This document shows, piece after piece, positions 1 through 7,538 of a stretch of 14,564 nucleotides of DNA. The DNA lies in assembly GCF_004359215.1 (NCBI RefSeq), contig NC_090625.1, forward strand, positions 1,376,179-1,390,742, in the 5' to 3' direction. Position 1 is the stretch's first letter. Each line of letters opens with the position of its first letter. Under the pieces are notes generated by a model. It was not told the DNA's origin, made no database searches, and was given only the letters and a program-made list of their open reading frames with translations. This DNA is from Bremia lactucae. Lineage: Eukaryota > Oomycota > Peronosporomycetes > Peronosporales > Peronosporaceae. The position numbers and the translations under genes are program-made.

Positions 1-713
1 AAATGGTTTTTGGACCATTTTTCCTTGTTGGCAACCCAGACATATACTTGATCCACTCGAATTTGAAGACATTGAGGCATCTTTAACCATTCCACTCTTG
101 ATCATTTTTCGAAGAATTTCCAATGGTGCATGACCCATACGTGCATGTAAATTAATAGATTGGGAGCTCGTTGCGGTGTTTACAGACACGTGTGGTGTCC
201 GAAGCCAGTAGAGTCCATCGATGAGATCCGCTGTTGCCACAACTTGGGTTGTGTTCTTTCTTGCTACATGCATCTTGGAACCGTCAAATACAACTTGAAA
301 TTTCCCAGACTTGTTGATCTGCGGAACCGATAGAAGATTCTTGTTCATGCTTGGTACGAATAGCGCATTCTTGATCTCGATCTCATGTTCATCGCCGTTG
401 GGCAACACCACCGTCTCAATGATGGTCCCCACTCCCTTGATTGCGGCCTTACGTCCATCAGCAACCGAAAGCTCACCTTCATCTTGTTCATTGAGGCTTG
501 TAAACTTGTTCTTGTTGTTGCAGATGTGATGTGTTGCACCGCTCTCAACCGCCCACATTCCGGGCATACTCATGTTGTTCGACAATCCACATCCCATCGA
601 AACGGCTAAGGCGATTCGATCTTGATATTCGTAGTTGTCTTCAATGCGCCATTGGGCATTGTTGGCCCCGCGTCCACGACTATTGCCGCCGCGTCTTGGT
701 CCCTTGTTCTCAG
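1..713 (-). pseudogene. Copia copy A: protease and pre-integrase part of Pol (partial, runs off the window)
   Basis: Read on the minus strand, one frame is open from about 713 to the window edge. It begins with a basic Gly/Arg linker (GPRRGGNSRGRGANN), then a copia-type aspartic protease region (MWAVESGATHHIC at about 510-550, LSVADG near 465), then the GAG pre-integrase domain with LHARMGHAPLEILRKM near 90-150 and a CLGCQQGK zinc-binding tail near 20-40. This is the maturation part of a Ty1/copia polyprotein. It follows the copy A Gag but is one base out of frame with it, at about 713-716. The protease catalytic Asp of the usual DSGAT motif is Glu here (VESGAT), so the enzyme is probably dead. 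Copy C carries the same region with VDSGAT. Integrase and RT would lie beyond position 1. Confidence 0.88.
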
Positions 714-1436
714 CTACTGCTTGGTCCAGCACTTGTCTATCGTGTGCCCCAGCTTTCCGCAATACGTGCAATGGTGCGGCTCACGTTCGGCACTGAACGC
801 TTTCGCTGCGTCTTCAGTCTTCACCACTGTAGCCCTCACACCTTGTCGCTTAATGTGCTTGTTGGTAAGCACTTTTACGACGTCCCGCGATCGAAGCTCC
901 GCGCTGTTCATCTCCAGATTGAGCACTACATTCTCGTAGCTCTTGGGTAGACTGCGCAGCAAACAAATCGCGACGTCCTCGTCCTCCATCTTCGCGCCGA
1001 TGCTACTTAGCTTCGCGCTGATGTTGAGGACATCATTGCAATGATGCAATACATTACCGCCTTCGGGCATTTCCATGCTGAACAACTGGCGTTTCAAAAA
1101 GATACGCCCAGCCTTCTGCGACCCACCATAAAGAGTCTTGATCCGCGCCCACGCCACCCAGGCTTCTTCACACTCATCAACCACGTGATGGTAGTCCGCG
1201 TCCATATGCAAGAGCATAATTCCGAAGGCGACGTTGCTTGCCTTGACGTAGTCGTCTGAAGCCCGAGGGTCCGCGAACGTCGGTGAAACTTCGCGGTTCA
1301 CGACATGCCAGACCGATTTGGTAAGGAACACGCCACGCATGTAGCGGCTCCAAGTTGCATAGTTGTCCCCAATGAATCTGTCAATGGAGACCTTGGCCGT
1401 GGCATCTTGCGAAGAGGACATGGCACTTGGGCTCAT
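714..1436 (-). CDS. gag: Copia copy A Gag, family 1 (240 aa)
   Basis: Intact 240-residue Gag of a Ty1/copia element, the longest undamaged copia frame in the window. It starts at the ATG inside the primer-binding site (MSPSAMSS). The N-terminal half has the copia Gag signature [20 protein letters not shown], followed by the UBN2-like Gag core (about residues 60-180, with [18 protein letters not shown]). A CCHC zinc knuckle, [14 protein letters not shown], lies at residues 223-236 (positions 729-770) and would bind element RNA. A TAG just after WTKQ separates it from protease; the downstream frame is offset by one base. Copy C shows an uninterrupted KQKDED at this spot, so the stop probably reflects a small deletion and not a programmed Gag/Pol switch, though that cannot be excluded from one copy. 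Confidence 0.9.
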   Translation of the reverse strand: MSPSAMSSSQDATAKVSIDRFIGDNYATWSRYMRGVFLTKSVWHVVNREVSPTFADPRASDDYVKASNVAFGIMLLHMDADYHHVVDECEEAWVAWARIKTLYGGSQKAGRIFLKRQLFSMEMPEGGNVLHHCNDVLNISAKLSSIGAKMEDEDVAICLLRSLPKSYENVVLNLEMNSAELRSRDVVKVLTNKHIKRQGVRATVVKTEDAAKAFSAEREPHHCTYCGKLGHTIDKCWTKQ

Positions 1437-1440
1437 AACC
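1426..1440 (-). promoter_or_regulatory. Primer-binding site of copy A, overlapping the gag start
   Basis: Minus-strand GGTTATGAGCCCAAG directly abuts the LTR end ...CAACA with no spacer. Its complement, CTTGGGCTCATAACC, resembles the anticodon arm of a methionine tRNA (CAT anticodon, GGG/CC stem), as in Drosophila copia, and not a tRNA 3' end. The ATG of gag is inside it. The same box recurs at 2000, 6058, 7524 and 9147. Confidence 0.75.
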
Positions 1441-1597
1441 TGTTGAAGCTTGACTAAACTTGAAAAGATAGTTGAAGTGTGTTCTTGGGCAAAGACCGAG
1501 AAGACACTTGTGGGGAAGAATGGAAATCCGAAAGTGATTGTATTATAGACTTAGTTCACTTCTTATCTAGCTACATCTAAGCCAATCATTTACATCC

Positions 1598-1630
1598 TTC
1601 TAGAAGCTTCTGGAAGCTTCGAGAAGGTTC
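1598..1630. promoter_or_regulatory. Seven-unit heat-shock-element array in LTR A
   Basis: Alternating TTC and GAA triplets, each separated by exactly two bases, starting at 1598, 1603, 1608, 1613, 1618, 1623 and 1628. This is the exact nGAAn/nTTCn architecture bound by heat shock factor trimers. The array is near-palindromic and so reads on both strands. It lies upstream of the presumed start region of LTR A. Confidence 0.7.
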
Positions 1631-1650
1631 TGCCCATCGCGACTTTTCAT

Positions 1651-1725
1651 CTTGGGCGTAATCAGCCGTGGCGTCATCATCCATGGCGTCATCATCCATG
1701 GCGTCATCATTATGACGTCATCCTG
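1651..1725. repeat. Five degenerate 15-base tandem repeats with bZIP half-sites
   Basis: Units start at 1651, 1666, 1681, 1696 and 1711. The middle three are CC(G/A)TGGCGTCATCAT. The first is diverged, and the last carries the full palindrome TGACGTCA (1713-1720), the consensus CRE/ATF site. The middle units keep GCGTCA, close to the CRE half-site CGTCA. They lie next to the heat-shock array in LTR A. Confidence 0.8.
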
Positions 1726-1745
1726 CAATACCGGTACTTACCGAT

Positions 1746-1871
1746 ATTTACTGATTGCCACTTACCCCTTCAAATATATCTTGAGCAGTTCCTCGTCCAG
1801 CACAAAGTTCGGATTGGTCATTTAACACAAATGATCATATTCAAGATGGCGCCTCCACGTGCTAGAAGGAA
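1746..1871. other. Spacer between divergent LTRs A and B, unassigned
   Basis: No recognisable gene. A minus-strand stretch at about 1768-1827 reads as a 19-residue open frame (MTNPNFVLDEELLKIYLKG then stop) followed by AAGGGG, which could be the end of an older insert or chance. A partial inverted repeat (TCATTT...AAATGA) lies near 1819-1836. It may contain the unassigned outer end of LTR A. Confidence 0.4.
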
Positions 1872-1999
1872 TGTAGCGGTAAGTAAATCCAGTAGACTAT
1901 CTAGTAGGCTTGTAGATAGCAAACGGTTTGCGAACTAAGGACCTTTACTATATTTACTTTACATTTTGCCATCTAGTGCACACTTGACCTAAAACAACA
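1872..1999 (+). repeat. LTR B (5' LTR of copy B, short or 5'-truncated)
   Basis: It ends ...CCTAAAACAACA immediately before the copy B primer-binding site; the LTR at 7338-7523 has the same 12-base end. A possible start is TGTAGCGGTAAG at 1872. The core GAACTAAGGACC...TATTTACTTT at about 1934-1967 matches the equivalent part of LTR F. The CRE and heat-shock module of LTRs A and F is absent, so this LTR is either a deletion derivative or a natural short form. Confidence 0.65.
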
Positions 2000-2014
2000 G
2001 GTTATGAGCCCAAG
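2000..2014 (+). promoter_or_regulatory. Primer-binding site of copy B, overlapping the gag start
   Basis: GGTTATGAGCCCAAG directly follows LTR B. The ATG at 2004-2006 opens the copy B Gag frame (MSPSPAFAAF). It is identical over 15 bases to the copy A site although the downstream Gags differ. Confidence 0.75.
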
Positions 2015-2760
2015 CCCCGCCTTCGCTGCCTTCCACAACCCAGACACTGCCTTCGTTATCATGGACGCCTCTACGCCAAGTCGTATCAACAAATTTGACG
2101 GCACCAACTTTTACATGTGGAAGTTCAAGATACAGATGGAGCTGGCGGAGAGGCACTTGCGGGAAGTGGATAGATAAAGCTGACGCACTGCACGAATGCG
2201 TTGGATCAGGCGACTTTAAGAGGAAGGCTCGTAAGGCGTTGGCGATAATCTGTCTCGCGATGGAAGACTCGCAGCTGCCGCTGGTCCGATCGTCAAGTGG
2301 TGCGCATGATGCCTGGTCAAGACTAGAAGGACACTTCGAGAAGAGGATCCTCGCAAACAAGCTCTTTCTTCGTCGACGTTTCTTCACAACAATGATGGAA
2401 GAAGGTGATGAAGTCCTAAAACACATCAACAAGCTCAAGACGCTAGCGGAGCAGCTCGACGCTGCGGGTGCCCCGGTGAGCATGGACGACTTGGTTATCA
2501 TGCTTCTCGGGGGTCTCAGTGACTCGTTGCATTTTCTTATTACTGCGTTGGAATCGCGTGCGGATATGTTGACTTGGGAGCTTGTGACGTCTCGACCCTA
2601 CACGAAGATATGAAACGCAAGGAATAGGGCGGCGACGGAGCTGCGACTGGTCAAGCGTTCACGATAAAGGAAGCTAAGCGCAAAGAACGGTTGGTGAAGA
2701 AGACTGGTTGTGCCATAATTGCAACAAACAAGGACACTAGTTCTTGGATTGCCATTCACG
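2004..2760 (+). pseudogene. gag: Copia copy B Gag, family 2 (broken)
   Basis: Starts MSPSPAFAAFHNPDTAF, then the copia Gag N-terminus RINKFDGTNFYMWKFKIQ. The first frame stops at 2175-2177. The sense continues in another frame to about 2613 as a UBN2-type Gag core (KALAIICLAMEDSQLPLV, HINKLKTLAEQLDAAG, SMDDLVIMLLGGL). The CCHC knuckle CHNCNKQGH lies at about 2707-2760, but the Trp codon after the His is TAG, and a base is missing just before the first Cys. Copy D (7528 onward) is the same family and supplies the comparison. Gag would form the virus-like particle and bind RNA. At least one frameshift and two stops make this copy non-functional. Confidence 0.85.
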
Positions 2761-3485
2761 AGTCCGAATGACGCTGAGCGATATCGGTTGCAGCGTGCAA
2801 ACGTCGCACAGATTGAAGATTCTGGCGACTATCTTATCTCGACTGGCGGTAGCAGCGATTATGCCAAGTCCGATGATGATTGACTGGTCGACTTGGGGGC
2901 GACGCGCATATGACAAGTTCCAAGAAATTAATGCGGAACTACGATGTCTTCGGTTCAATCGACGTTCATCTCTCAGACGACGATATTTTCCAAGCTATCG
3001 CCAGCGGAGACATCGTCATGTCAATGAAGACTTTGCAGGGGGTAAAAAAGGGTGTGCTTACGAACGTTTGGCAAATTCCGAAGATATCGCGAACTTTGTT
3101 TTTTGTCGGTTGTTTTACCAAGGACGTTGGGCCTGTTGTATTCGACAAGGAAGGGTGCTTCGTAGAGACAAAAGGCGCCAAGTTGAAGATCGGTGTACGC
3201 GAAGGAAAAGAATTTTTCAAACTTCACATGACTCCAGTTTTTCAAGATGAAGCAAATGTTGTCAAGCCTTTGGCTCACAATGAAGATATCATCTCGTACT
3301 TGTGGCACCTTCGCCTAGGACATATCGATCATGACGGGCTTAGTGCCATCGTCAAGAAGAATCTCACTATTGGAATTGACATTGCGTCTTTAAACAAGTG
3401 CGGATTTGTGATAGCTGTGCGCTTGGAAAGCAAACCCGCGTACGTTTCTAATCGACATCGACGGAGCGGGCAAGTGAGTTTTTAA
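2761..3485 (+). pseudogene. Copia copy B protease and pre-integrase region (broken)
   Basis: The protease active-site region is degraded: around 2886-2910 it reads VDLGAT where copy D has VDAGATQHM. From about 2909 one frame is open to 3485 with MTSSKKLMRNYDVF, SMKTLQGVKKGVLTNV and KISRTLFFVGCF, which is the typical end of the copia protease. The GAG pre-integrase signature LWHLRLGHIDHDGL follows at about 3300-3345. The His/Cys residues expected after it are partly missing (SLNKCGF, then a divergent tail). The start of integrase follows in a different frame. Confidence 0.8.
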
Positions 3486-4385
3486 ATGTCATACACAGTG
3501 ATGTATGTGGCCCTATGCAGACTCCATCTTTTAGCGGCAAGCGCTATTTCGTGAGTTTCACCGATGACAAGTCCCGGTGCTGTGTCATTTACTTGATCAA
3601 GAGCAAGTCAGAAGTCATGGACAAGTTCGCCAATTTTGTTGCGTTCTCGGAAAGCAGACCGGCAAACGCAAAAAATCTATTCGTCGTGACAACGGTGGCG
3701 AGTATGCGTCCGAGAAAATGGCAATGTTTTGCTCGGACCAAGGAATTGTTTTCAAGTATACGCCGCCTTACACGCCACAATTAAATGGAGTTGCTGAGCG
3801 TATGAACCGGACGCTTGTGGAATGCGCTATATGCATGCTAGAACACGGCAGCCTTGCTAATATTGGAGTGAAGCTGTAATGACGGCAATAATGTTTCTTC
3901 GTAATCGGTGTCTTTCGCGTTCTATCGACGACGGAAAGTCACCATTCGAGATTTGGACGTTAAAGAAACCGTTATTGGCAAACCTTAAGGTTTTTGGCTG
4001 TCATGCGCACGTCCACATTCCGAAGGAAAAGCGATCGAAGCTGGACGTAAAAGCCGTATTTTTCCGATTTTGGGCTATTCGGAGCACCAGAAAACGTATA
4101 TTTTTGAAGACCTGTCAAGTGGTCGAATTCTGATGAGTCGCGATGGTATCTGAAAAGGAGCCGAATGAAGCTTAGGATGCGCACCCAGAATTTGACTTGG
4201 GTCGTAAACGGCATACTTGTACTGAGTCGTTGGAAAAGGTCGCTGCAATTCCGCGTCCCAAGCGACATGGGGCTGACTATCGACGGTCGACACTCGAAGA
4301 AATATCAGCGCCTGCTACAGTTCTGAACTATGAGAAGATATATAAACCAGCCAACGTTGTATATTCAGTGGAAGAAATCGAACTC
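3486..4385 (+). pseudogene. Copia copy B integrase core and C-terminal part (broken, ends before RT)
   Basis: The rve-type integrase core is spread over three frames. The first catalytic Asp is in HSDVCGPM (codon 3500-3502), the second in RRDNGGEY (3688-3690) and the Glu in GVAERMNRTL (3796-3798). The second Asp and the Glu share a frame and are 35 residues apart, the DX35E spacing of integrases. A frameshift lies between the first and second Asp. After about 3879 comes the copia integrase tail, with GKSPFEIWTLKKPLLANLKVFGCHAHVH, then the divergent linker toward RT ending near IYKPANVVYSVEEIELT (about 4345-4385). The copy stops at an inverted junction with copy C; no RT of this copy is present. 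Confidence 0.82.
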
Positions 4386-5290
4386 ACGAGCTATATCGTT
4401 CCGTACAGCTTAACCTTCTTGGAAAACTGTGTCTGGATCTTAATGATGTAGCTCTTGATGTGGCCTTCACTGTCCGATTTGGGTCGCATGCAAAAACCCT
4501 TCTACATCCGCTAGCTTCATCAACACTGAGAAGCAGATACGTGCTTCCTCCAAGTGATTCTTGTTCCATCGGACGGCAAATGTCGAGATGAAGCAATTGG
4601 AAGATGTCATAATGACGCTTGTCGCGATTGCTCGGGAACGGTATCTGAATCATTTTCCTTGCTGCCAGCCACCGCAAGTGCTTGACAAATTTTGTGTCAT
4701 CGACGTACTTGCATCCTTGATCATGTCCATGTTGACCATTTTGCGTAACACTTGAACTGGAGCATGACCCATACGCGCGTGCAGATCAATCGTCTTTGAA
4801 TTTGTTGCCGCATTAGCAGATCGTTGAGCCATACGCAGTCAGTAGGGTCCATCAACAAGATCCGCTGTTGCCACTACTTGATACGAGTCCTTACGCGAAA
4901 CAGGCATTTCAGCACCATCAAACACCACTTGAAAACTTGCTATGCTTATTGATTTGGGGCACCGCTCATGTCTGGGACGTATTAAGCGTTCCCGATTTCA
5001 ATATGGCTCGTATTTCCATCAGGCAGTAGGACTTCTTCCACGATAGTGCCAACACCCTTGATAGCCGCCATGTAACCGTCGACTACTGACACGCCACCTT
5101 CATCACGCTCAATTAGATTGGCGAACTTTGCCTTGTCGTTGCATATGTGGTGCGTTGCACCGCTGTCGACCGCCCACATCCCGGACATGTTCTTGCCCGT
5201 CGTCATTCCACATTCCGGCGAAACAGCAAATGCCATCCGATCGTAGTCGTAGGCATCATCGTTTTTCTCCACTGGATATTGTTGGCCCCG
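4386..5290 (-). pseudogene. Copia copy C protease, pre-integrase and integrase start (broken)
   Basis: On the minus strand: MWAVDSGATHHICND near 5140-5185 is the protease with an intact DSGAT active site, ending at an in-frame stop near 4982. After a frameshift comes the pre-integrase domain LHARMGHAPVQVLRKM (about 4735-4785). Another shift leads to the integrase start, LLHLDICRPMEQESLGGS (about 4540-4590), with the first catalytic Asp in LDICRPM and then LLLSVDEASG. The frame then breaks again, but remnants of the expected order (KVK, then AREF) reach about 4370. The sequence is close to copy A where the two overlap. It terminates tail-to-tail against copy B. Confidence 0.8.
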
Positions 5291-6054
5291 CGTCCTCGGC
5301 CGTTGCCGCCGCGTCTTGGACCTCGATCCTCATCTTTTTGCTTGGCCCAGCACTTGTCAATAGCGTGCCCCAATTTCTCATAGTACGTGCACTGACGAGA
5401 TTCACGGTCGATGTTGAAGGCTTTTGCTGAACTCTCATACTTCACCGCCACCACTATCTCGGCCTGCCGCTTGATATGCTCATTTGTAAGCACCTTCACA
5501 ACATCTTGCTAATGCAGCTCTATTGTTCATCTCCAGATTGAGTACGACGTTCTCGTAGCTCTTGGGTAGACTGCGAAGCAAGCAAATTACTACGTCTTCG
5601 TCCTCCATCTTGGCGCCGATGCTGCTGAGCTTGAGGCTGATGTTAAGAACTTCATTGCAATGATACAAGACGTTGTTGCCTTCCGCCATCTCAATTCTGA
5701 AGAGTTGCCTCTTTAGGTTGATCCGACCAGCCTTCTGCGATCCGGCGTACGTCGTGTTAGACGCGATCCCGCAACCCACGCTTTCTCGCAGTCATCAACC
5801 ACGTGATGGTAATCCGCATTCATGGGGAGCAGCATAAGCCCAAAGGCAATGTTGCTGGCCCTTATGTAGTCATCCCTGGCCCGTGCATCCGTGAAGCTTG
5901 GCGTCGCCTCGTGATTCACCACATGCCACGTTGACTTGGTCAAGAAAACACCACGCATGTAGCGGCTCCATGTTGCATAGTTGTCACCGTTGAGCTTGTC
6001 AATGGAAACCTTGGCTGACATCTCGTTGGCAGAAGACATGGTACTTGGGCTCAT
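5272..6054 (-). pseudogene. gag: Copia copy C Gag, family 1 (broken)
   Basis: Starts at the ATG in the primer-binding site ([19 protein letters not shown]) and is clearly homologous to copy A Gag: [40 protein letters not shown]-equivalent [13 protein letters not shown]. Frameshifts occur near 5760 and near 5525. An in-frame TAG lies in the second damaged area, where copy A reads RSRDVV. The zinc knuckle at about 5350-5391 is [14 protein letters not shown]: its second Cys is Tyr, which should abolish zinc binding. After it the linker [19 protein letters not shown] is unbroken, unlike in copy A, which suggests Gag and Pol were one continuous frame in the ancestor. Confidence 0.85.
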
Positions 6055-6058
6055 AATC
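6044..6058 (-). promoter_or_regulatory. Primer-binding site of copy C, overlapping the gag start
   Basis: Minus-strand GATTATGAGCCCAAG directly follows the LTR end ...TTTCAACA. It differs from the copy A box at one base (GG to GA). The gag ATG is at 6054-6052. Confidence 0.7.
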
Positions 6059-6277
6059 TGTTGAAATGAGCGAGGCGAAGCGAAGAGCAGCGAGGGTAAA
6101 AGGGTCTGCACGAAGGGTAAACCGGAGTGAAGACACTTAGGCAGGAGAAGGAATATTTGGGAGTAGTTGATTTATTGGGGCTTGCACTTCTTTTCCTCGA
6201 ATGCACTCATTTCTGGATAGAGCATGAAACTATACGACAATTAAGTAAATGCTATGTTTCACTGCGGTTTGGTTGAA
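6059..6277 (-). repeat. LTR C (5' LTR of copy C, outer end approximate)
   Basis: It ends ...CAACA against the copy C primer-binding site on the minus strand. Parts match LTR A, for example the AAGTGTCTTC block near 6129-6138 (LTR A: near 1501-1510) and an AAGAAGTG...AATAAATCAA segment near 6168-6196. No CRE or heat-shock array is visible, so the outer part is either lost or diverged. It runs into the copy E repeat block near 6278 without a clear target-site duplication. Confidence 0.6.
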
Positions 6278-6897
6278 CCGGTTTAGGTTGTGTAGATTAT
6301 TTGAAGCCCATAACCCTCAATAGCATTTTGTACTTGATGTTTGCAACGCGTCCGGACCTTGCTGTTGCTGTGGGAGTTTTAAGCCAGTTTGCCGCTGACC
6401 CATGTCCAGCACATTGGCAAGCTCTCAAGCGTGTACTGCGATACCTCAATGCGACGCCAGCCCACGGACTTCAGTCTTCGGTTCAACAAGTTTACTTGAT
6501 TGTTCCGATGGACCGGTTTAGGTTGTGTAGATTATTTGAAACCCAATAGTATTTTGTACTTGATGTTTGCAACGCGTCCGGACCTTGCTGTTGCTGTGGG
6601 AGTTTCAAGCCAGTTTGGCGCTGACGCGGTTTAACAAGTTTACTTGATTGTTCCGATAGACCGGTTTGGGTTGTGTAGATTATTTGAAACCTATAACCCT
6701 CAATAGCATTTTGTACTTGATGTTTGCAACGCGTCCGGACCTTGCTGCTGTGGGAGTTTTAAGCCAGTTTGCCGCTGACCCGTGTCCAACACATTGGCAA
6801 GCTCTAAAGCGTGTACTGCGATACCTCAATGCGACGCCAACCCACGGACTTCAGTCTTCGCAAAGCGGTTCAACAAGTTTACTTGATTATTCCGATG
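6278..6897 (+). repeat. Three tandem copies of the copia RT/RNase H boundary
   Basis: Units begin with CCGGTTT(A/G)GGTTGTGTAG at 6278, 6513 and 6661. Units 1 and 3 are about 235 bases and encode the end of RT and the start of RNase H ([25 protein letters not shown], then [15 protein letters not shown]). Unit 2 is 148 bases and lacks the internal part between GCGCTGAC and GCGGTTTAAC. Each unit ends TTCCGAT, which in unit 3 continues into the normal RNase H sequence. The GCGGTTTGGTTGAA just before 6278 looks like the end of a further, lost unit. Compared with copy G, the units also contain about 27 extra bases near GATTATTTGAA. Confidence 0.85.
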
Positions 6898-7337
6898 CAG
6901 ACTGGCACAAGTGGCTATGTCTATACGATGAATAACGAATGCATTAGTTGGCGAATCAACAAGCTAATGACTGTAGCGCTCTCTCCAACGGAAGCTGAAG
7001 CATGGCGCTATCAGAGGCCACGCAAGAAGCAGTTTAGCTCAAAGTTTTTCTGTAAACTTAGTGTGATGCCTATGGATGAATCAGTCAAGATATTCGAAGA
7101 CAATCAAGGCTCGATCGCATTCGCCATGAATCCGGAGTTTCGCAAGCGCACAAAACATATCGACATCCGTTACCACTGTGTGCAAGAAAAGGTTAAGACG
7201 GTCAAGTAAAATCTCGATTACTCTTCGACGCAAGATATGCTAGATGACATGATGACAAAGCCGATTGCGCAAGTACATTCGTGTTTGTGCGCCATGCTTG
7301 GGATAGAGGGTGGTGCCGCTGTCAAGCCGAGTGGGAG
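6661..7337 (+). pseudogene. Copia copy E RT end and RNase H (broken)
   Basis: 3' part of a copia Pol in sense orientation. RNase H landmarks in order: DYSDADW (first acidic pair, about 6886-6906), a 26-base deletion relative to copy G immediately after it, TSGYVYTMNNECISWR, VALSPTEAEA (about 6970-7003), then DESVKIFEDNQGSIAFAMN (about 7075-7130) and RTKHIDIRYH. The end of Pol is in another frame (MLDDMMTKPIAQV, about 7237-7275), which is the usual copia C-terminus. A TAG stands at 7035-7037 where the family has Trp, and a frame change follows within 20 bases. Both lesions are also present in copy G. The element ends at a polypurine tract and LTR. Confidence 0.83.
7329..7337 (+). promoter_or_regulatory. 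Polypurine tract of copy E
   Basis: GAGTGGGAG directly precedes TGTTG, the start of the LTR. Copia elements use such a purine-rich run as the plus-strand primer. It fixes the left boundary of the LTR at 7338. Confidence 0.65.
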
Positions 7338-7523
7338 TGTTGCAGATAAACACCTCGAGCGGCTAAGTTGCGCACAAGTTGCTGTTGACAAGGATACGCC
7401 TCGAAGTGCGCAAGACTAACCGGTATGTACCGGTTGATCATCGAGATCGCGCGACAGCGATCATCTACATGCGACAGCACAGCAGATGGTTTCGCGAACT
7501 TCCGATGATGACCTAAAACAACA
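7338..7523 (+). repeat. Shared LTR: 3' LTR of copy E and 5' LTR of copy D (186 bases)
   Basis: It starts TGTTG after a polypurine tract and ends CCTAAAACAACA before a primer-binding site, so both borders are defined. The last 12 bases match LTR B. It holds a perfect palindrome AACCGGTA-TG-TACCGGTT (7418-7435), whose ACCGGTA core also appears in LTRs A and F. There is no heat-shock or CRE array. One LTR between two element bodies in the same orientation is the arrangement left by LTR-LTR recombination between tandem copies. Confidence 0.75.
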
Positions 7524-7538
7524 GATTATGAGCCCAAG
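7524..7538 (+). promoter_or_regulatory. Primer-binding site of copy D, overlapping the gag start
   Basis: GATTATGAGCCCAAG directly follows the LTR end ACAACA. The gag ATG is at 7528-7530. Confidence 0.7.

Larger units (their letters stand above)
1441..1745 (-). repeat. LTR A (5' LTR of copy A; outer end approximate)
   Basis: On the minus strand this sequence ends ...CTTCAACA directly before the primer-binding site, so it is the 5' LTR of copy A. Reading in LTR direction it holds an ACCGGTA-containing segment (about 1728-1745), the TGACGTCA box and 15-base repeats, a heat-shock-element array, an AATGATTGG box, a TATAATACAA segment near 1550, and then U5. Its parts align in order and orientation with LTR F. 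The start at the high-coordinate end is not resolved: no clear TG with a polypurine tract was found, and 1746-1871 could contain more of it. Confidence 0.75.

Noticed and set aside
622..950. Plus-strand frames opposite copy A Gag (105 and 139 codons)
   Set aside because: They are antisense shadows of a well-supported minus-strand Gag and show no domain or composition of their own.
1426..1440. A tRNA gene at the repeated Met-tRNA-like box
   Set aside because: Only about 15 bases match an anticodon arm; there are no acceptor, D or T arms around it.
1768..1827. 19-residue minus-strand mini-frame between LTRs
   Set aside because: It is too short to support as a gene, with no relative visible in the window.
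1989..2501. 170-codon minus-strand frame opposite copy B Gag
   Set aside because: It is a shadow of the Gag core; the same antisense frame is interrupted in copy D.
6278..6897. CRISPR-like repeat array
   Set aside because: The repeats are long, coding, unequal in length and have no spacers; they are duplications of a pol segment.
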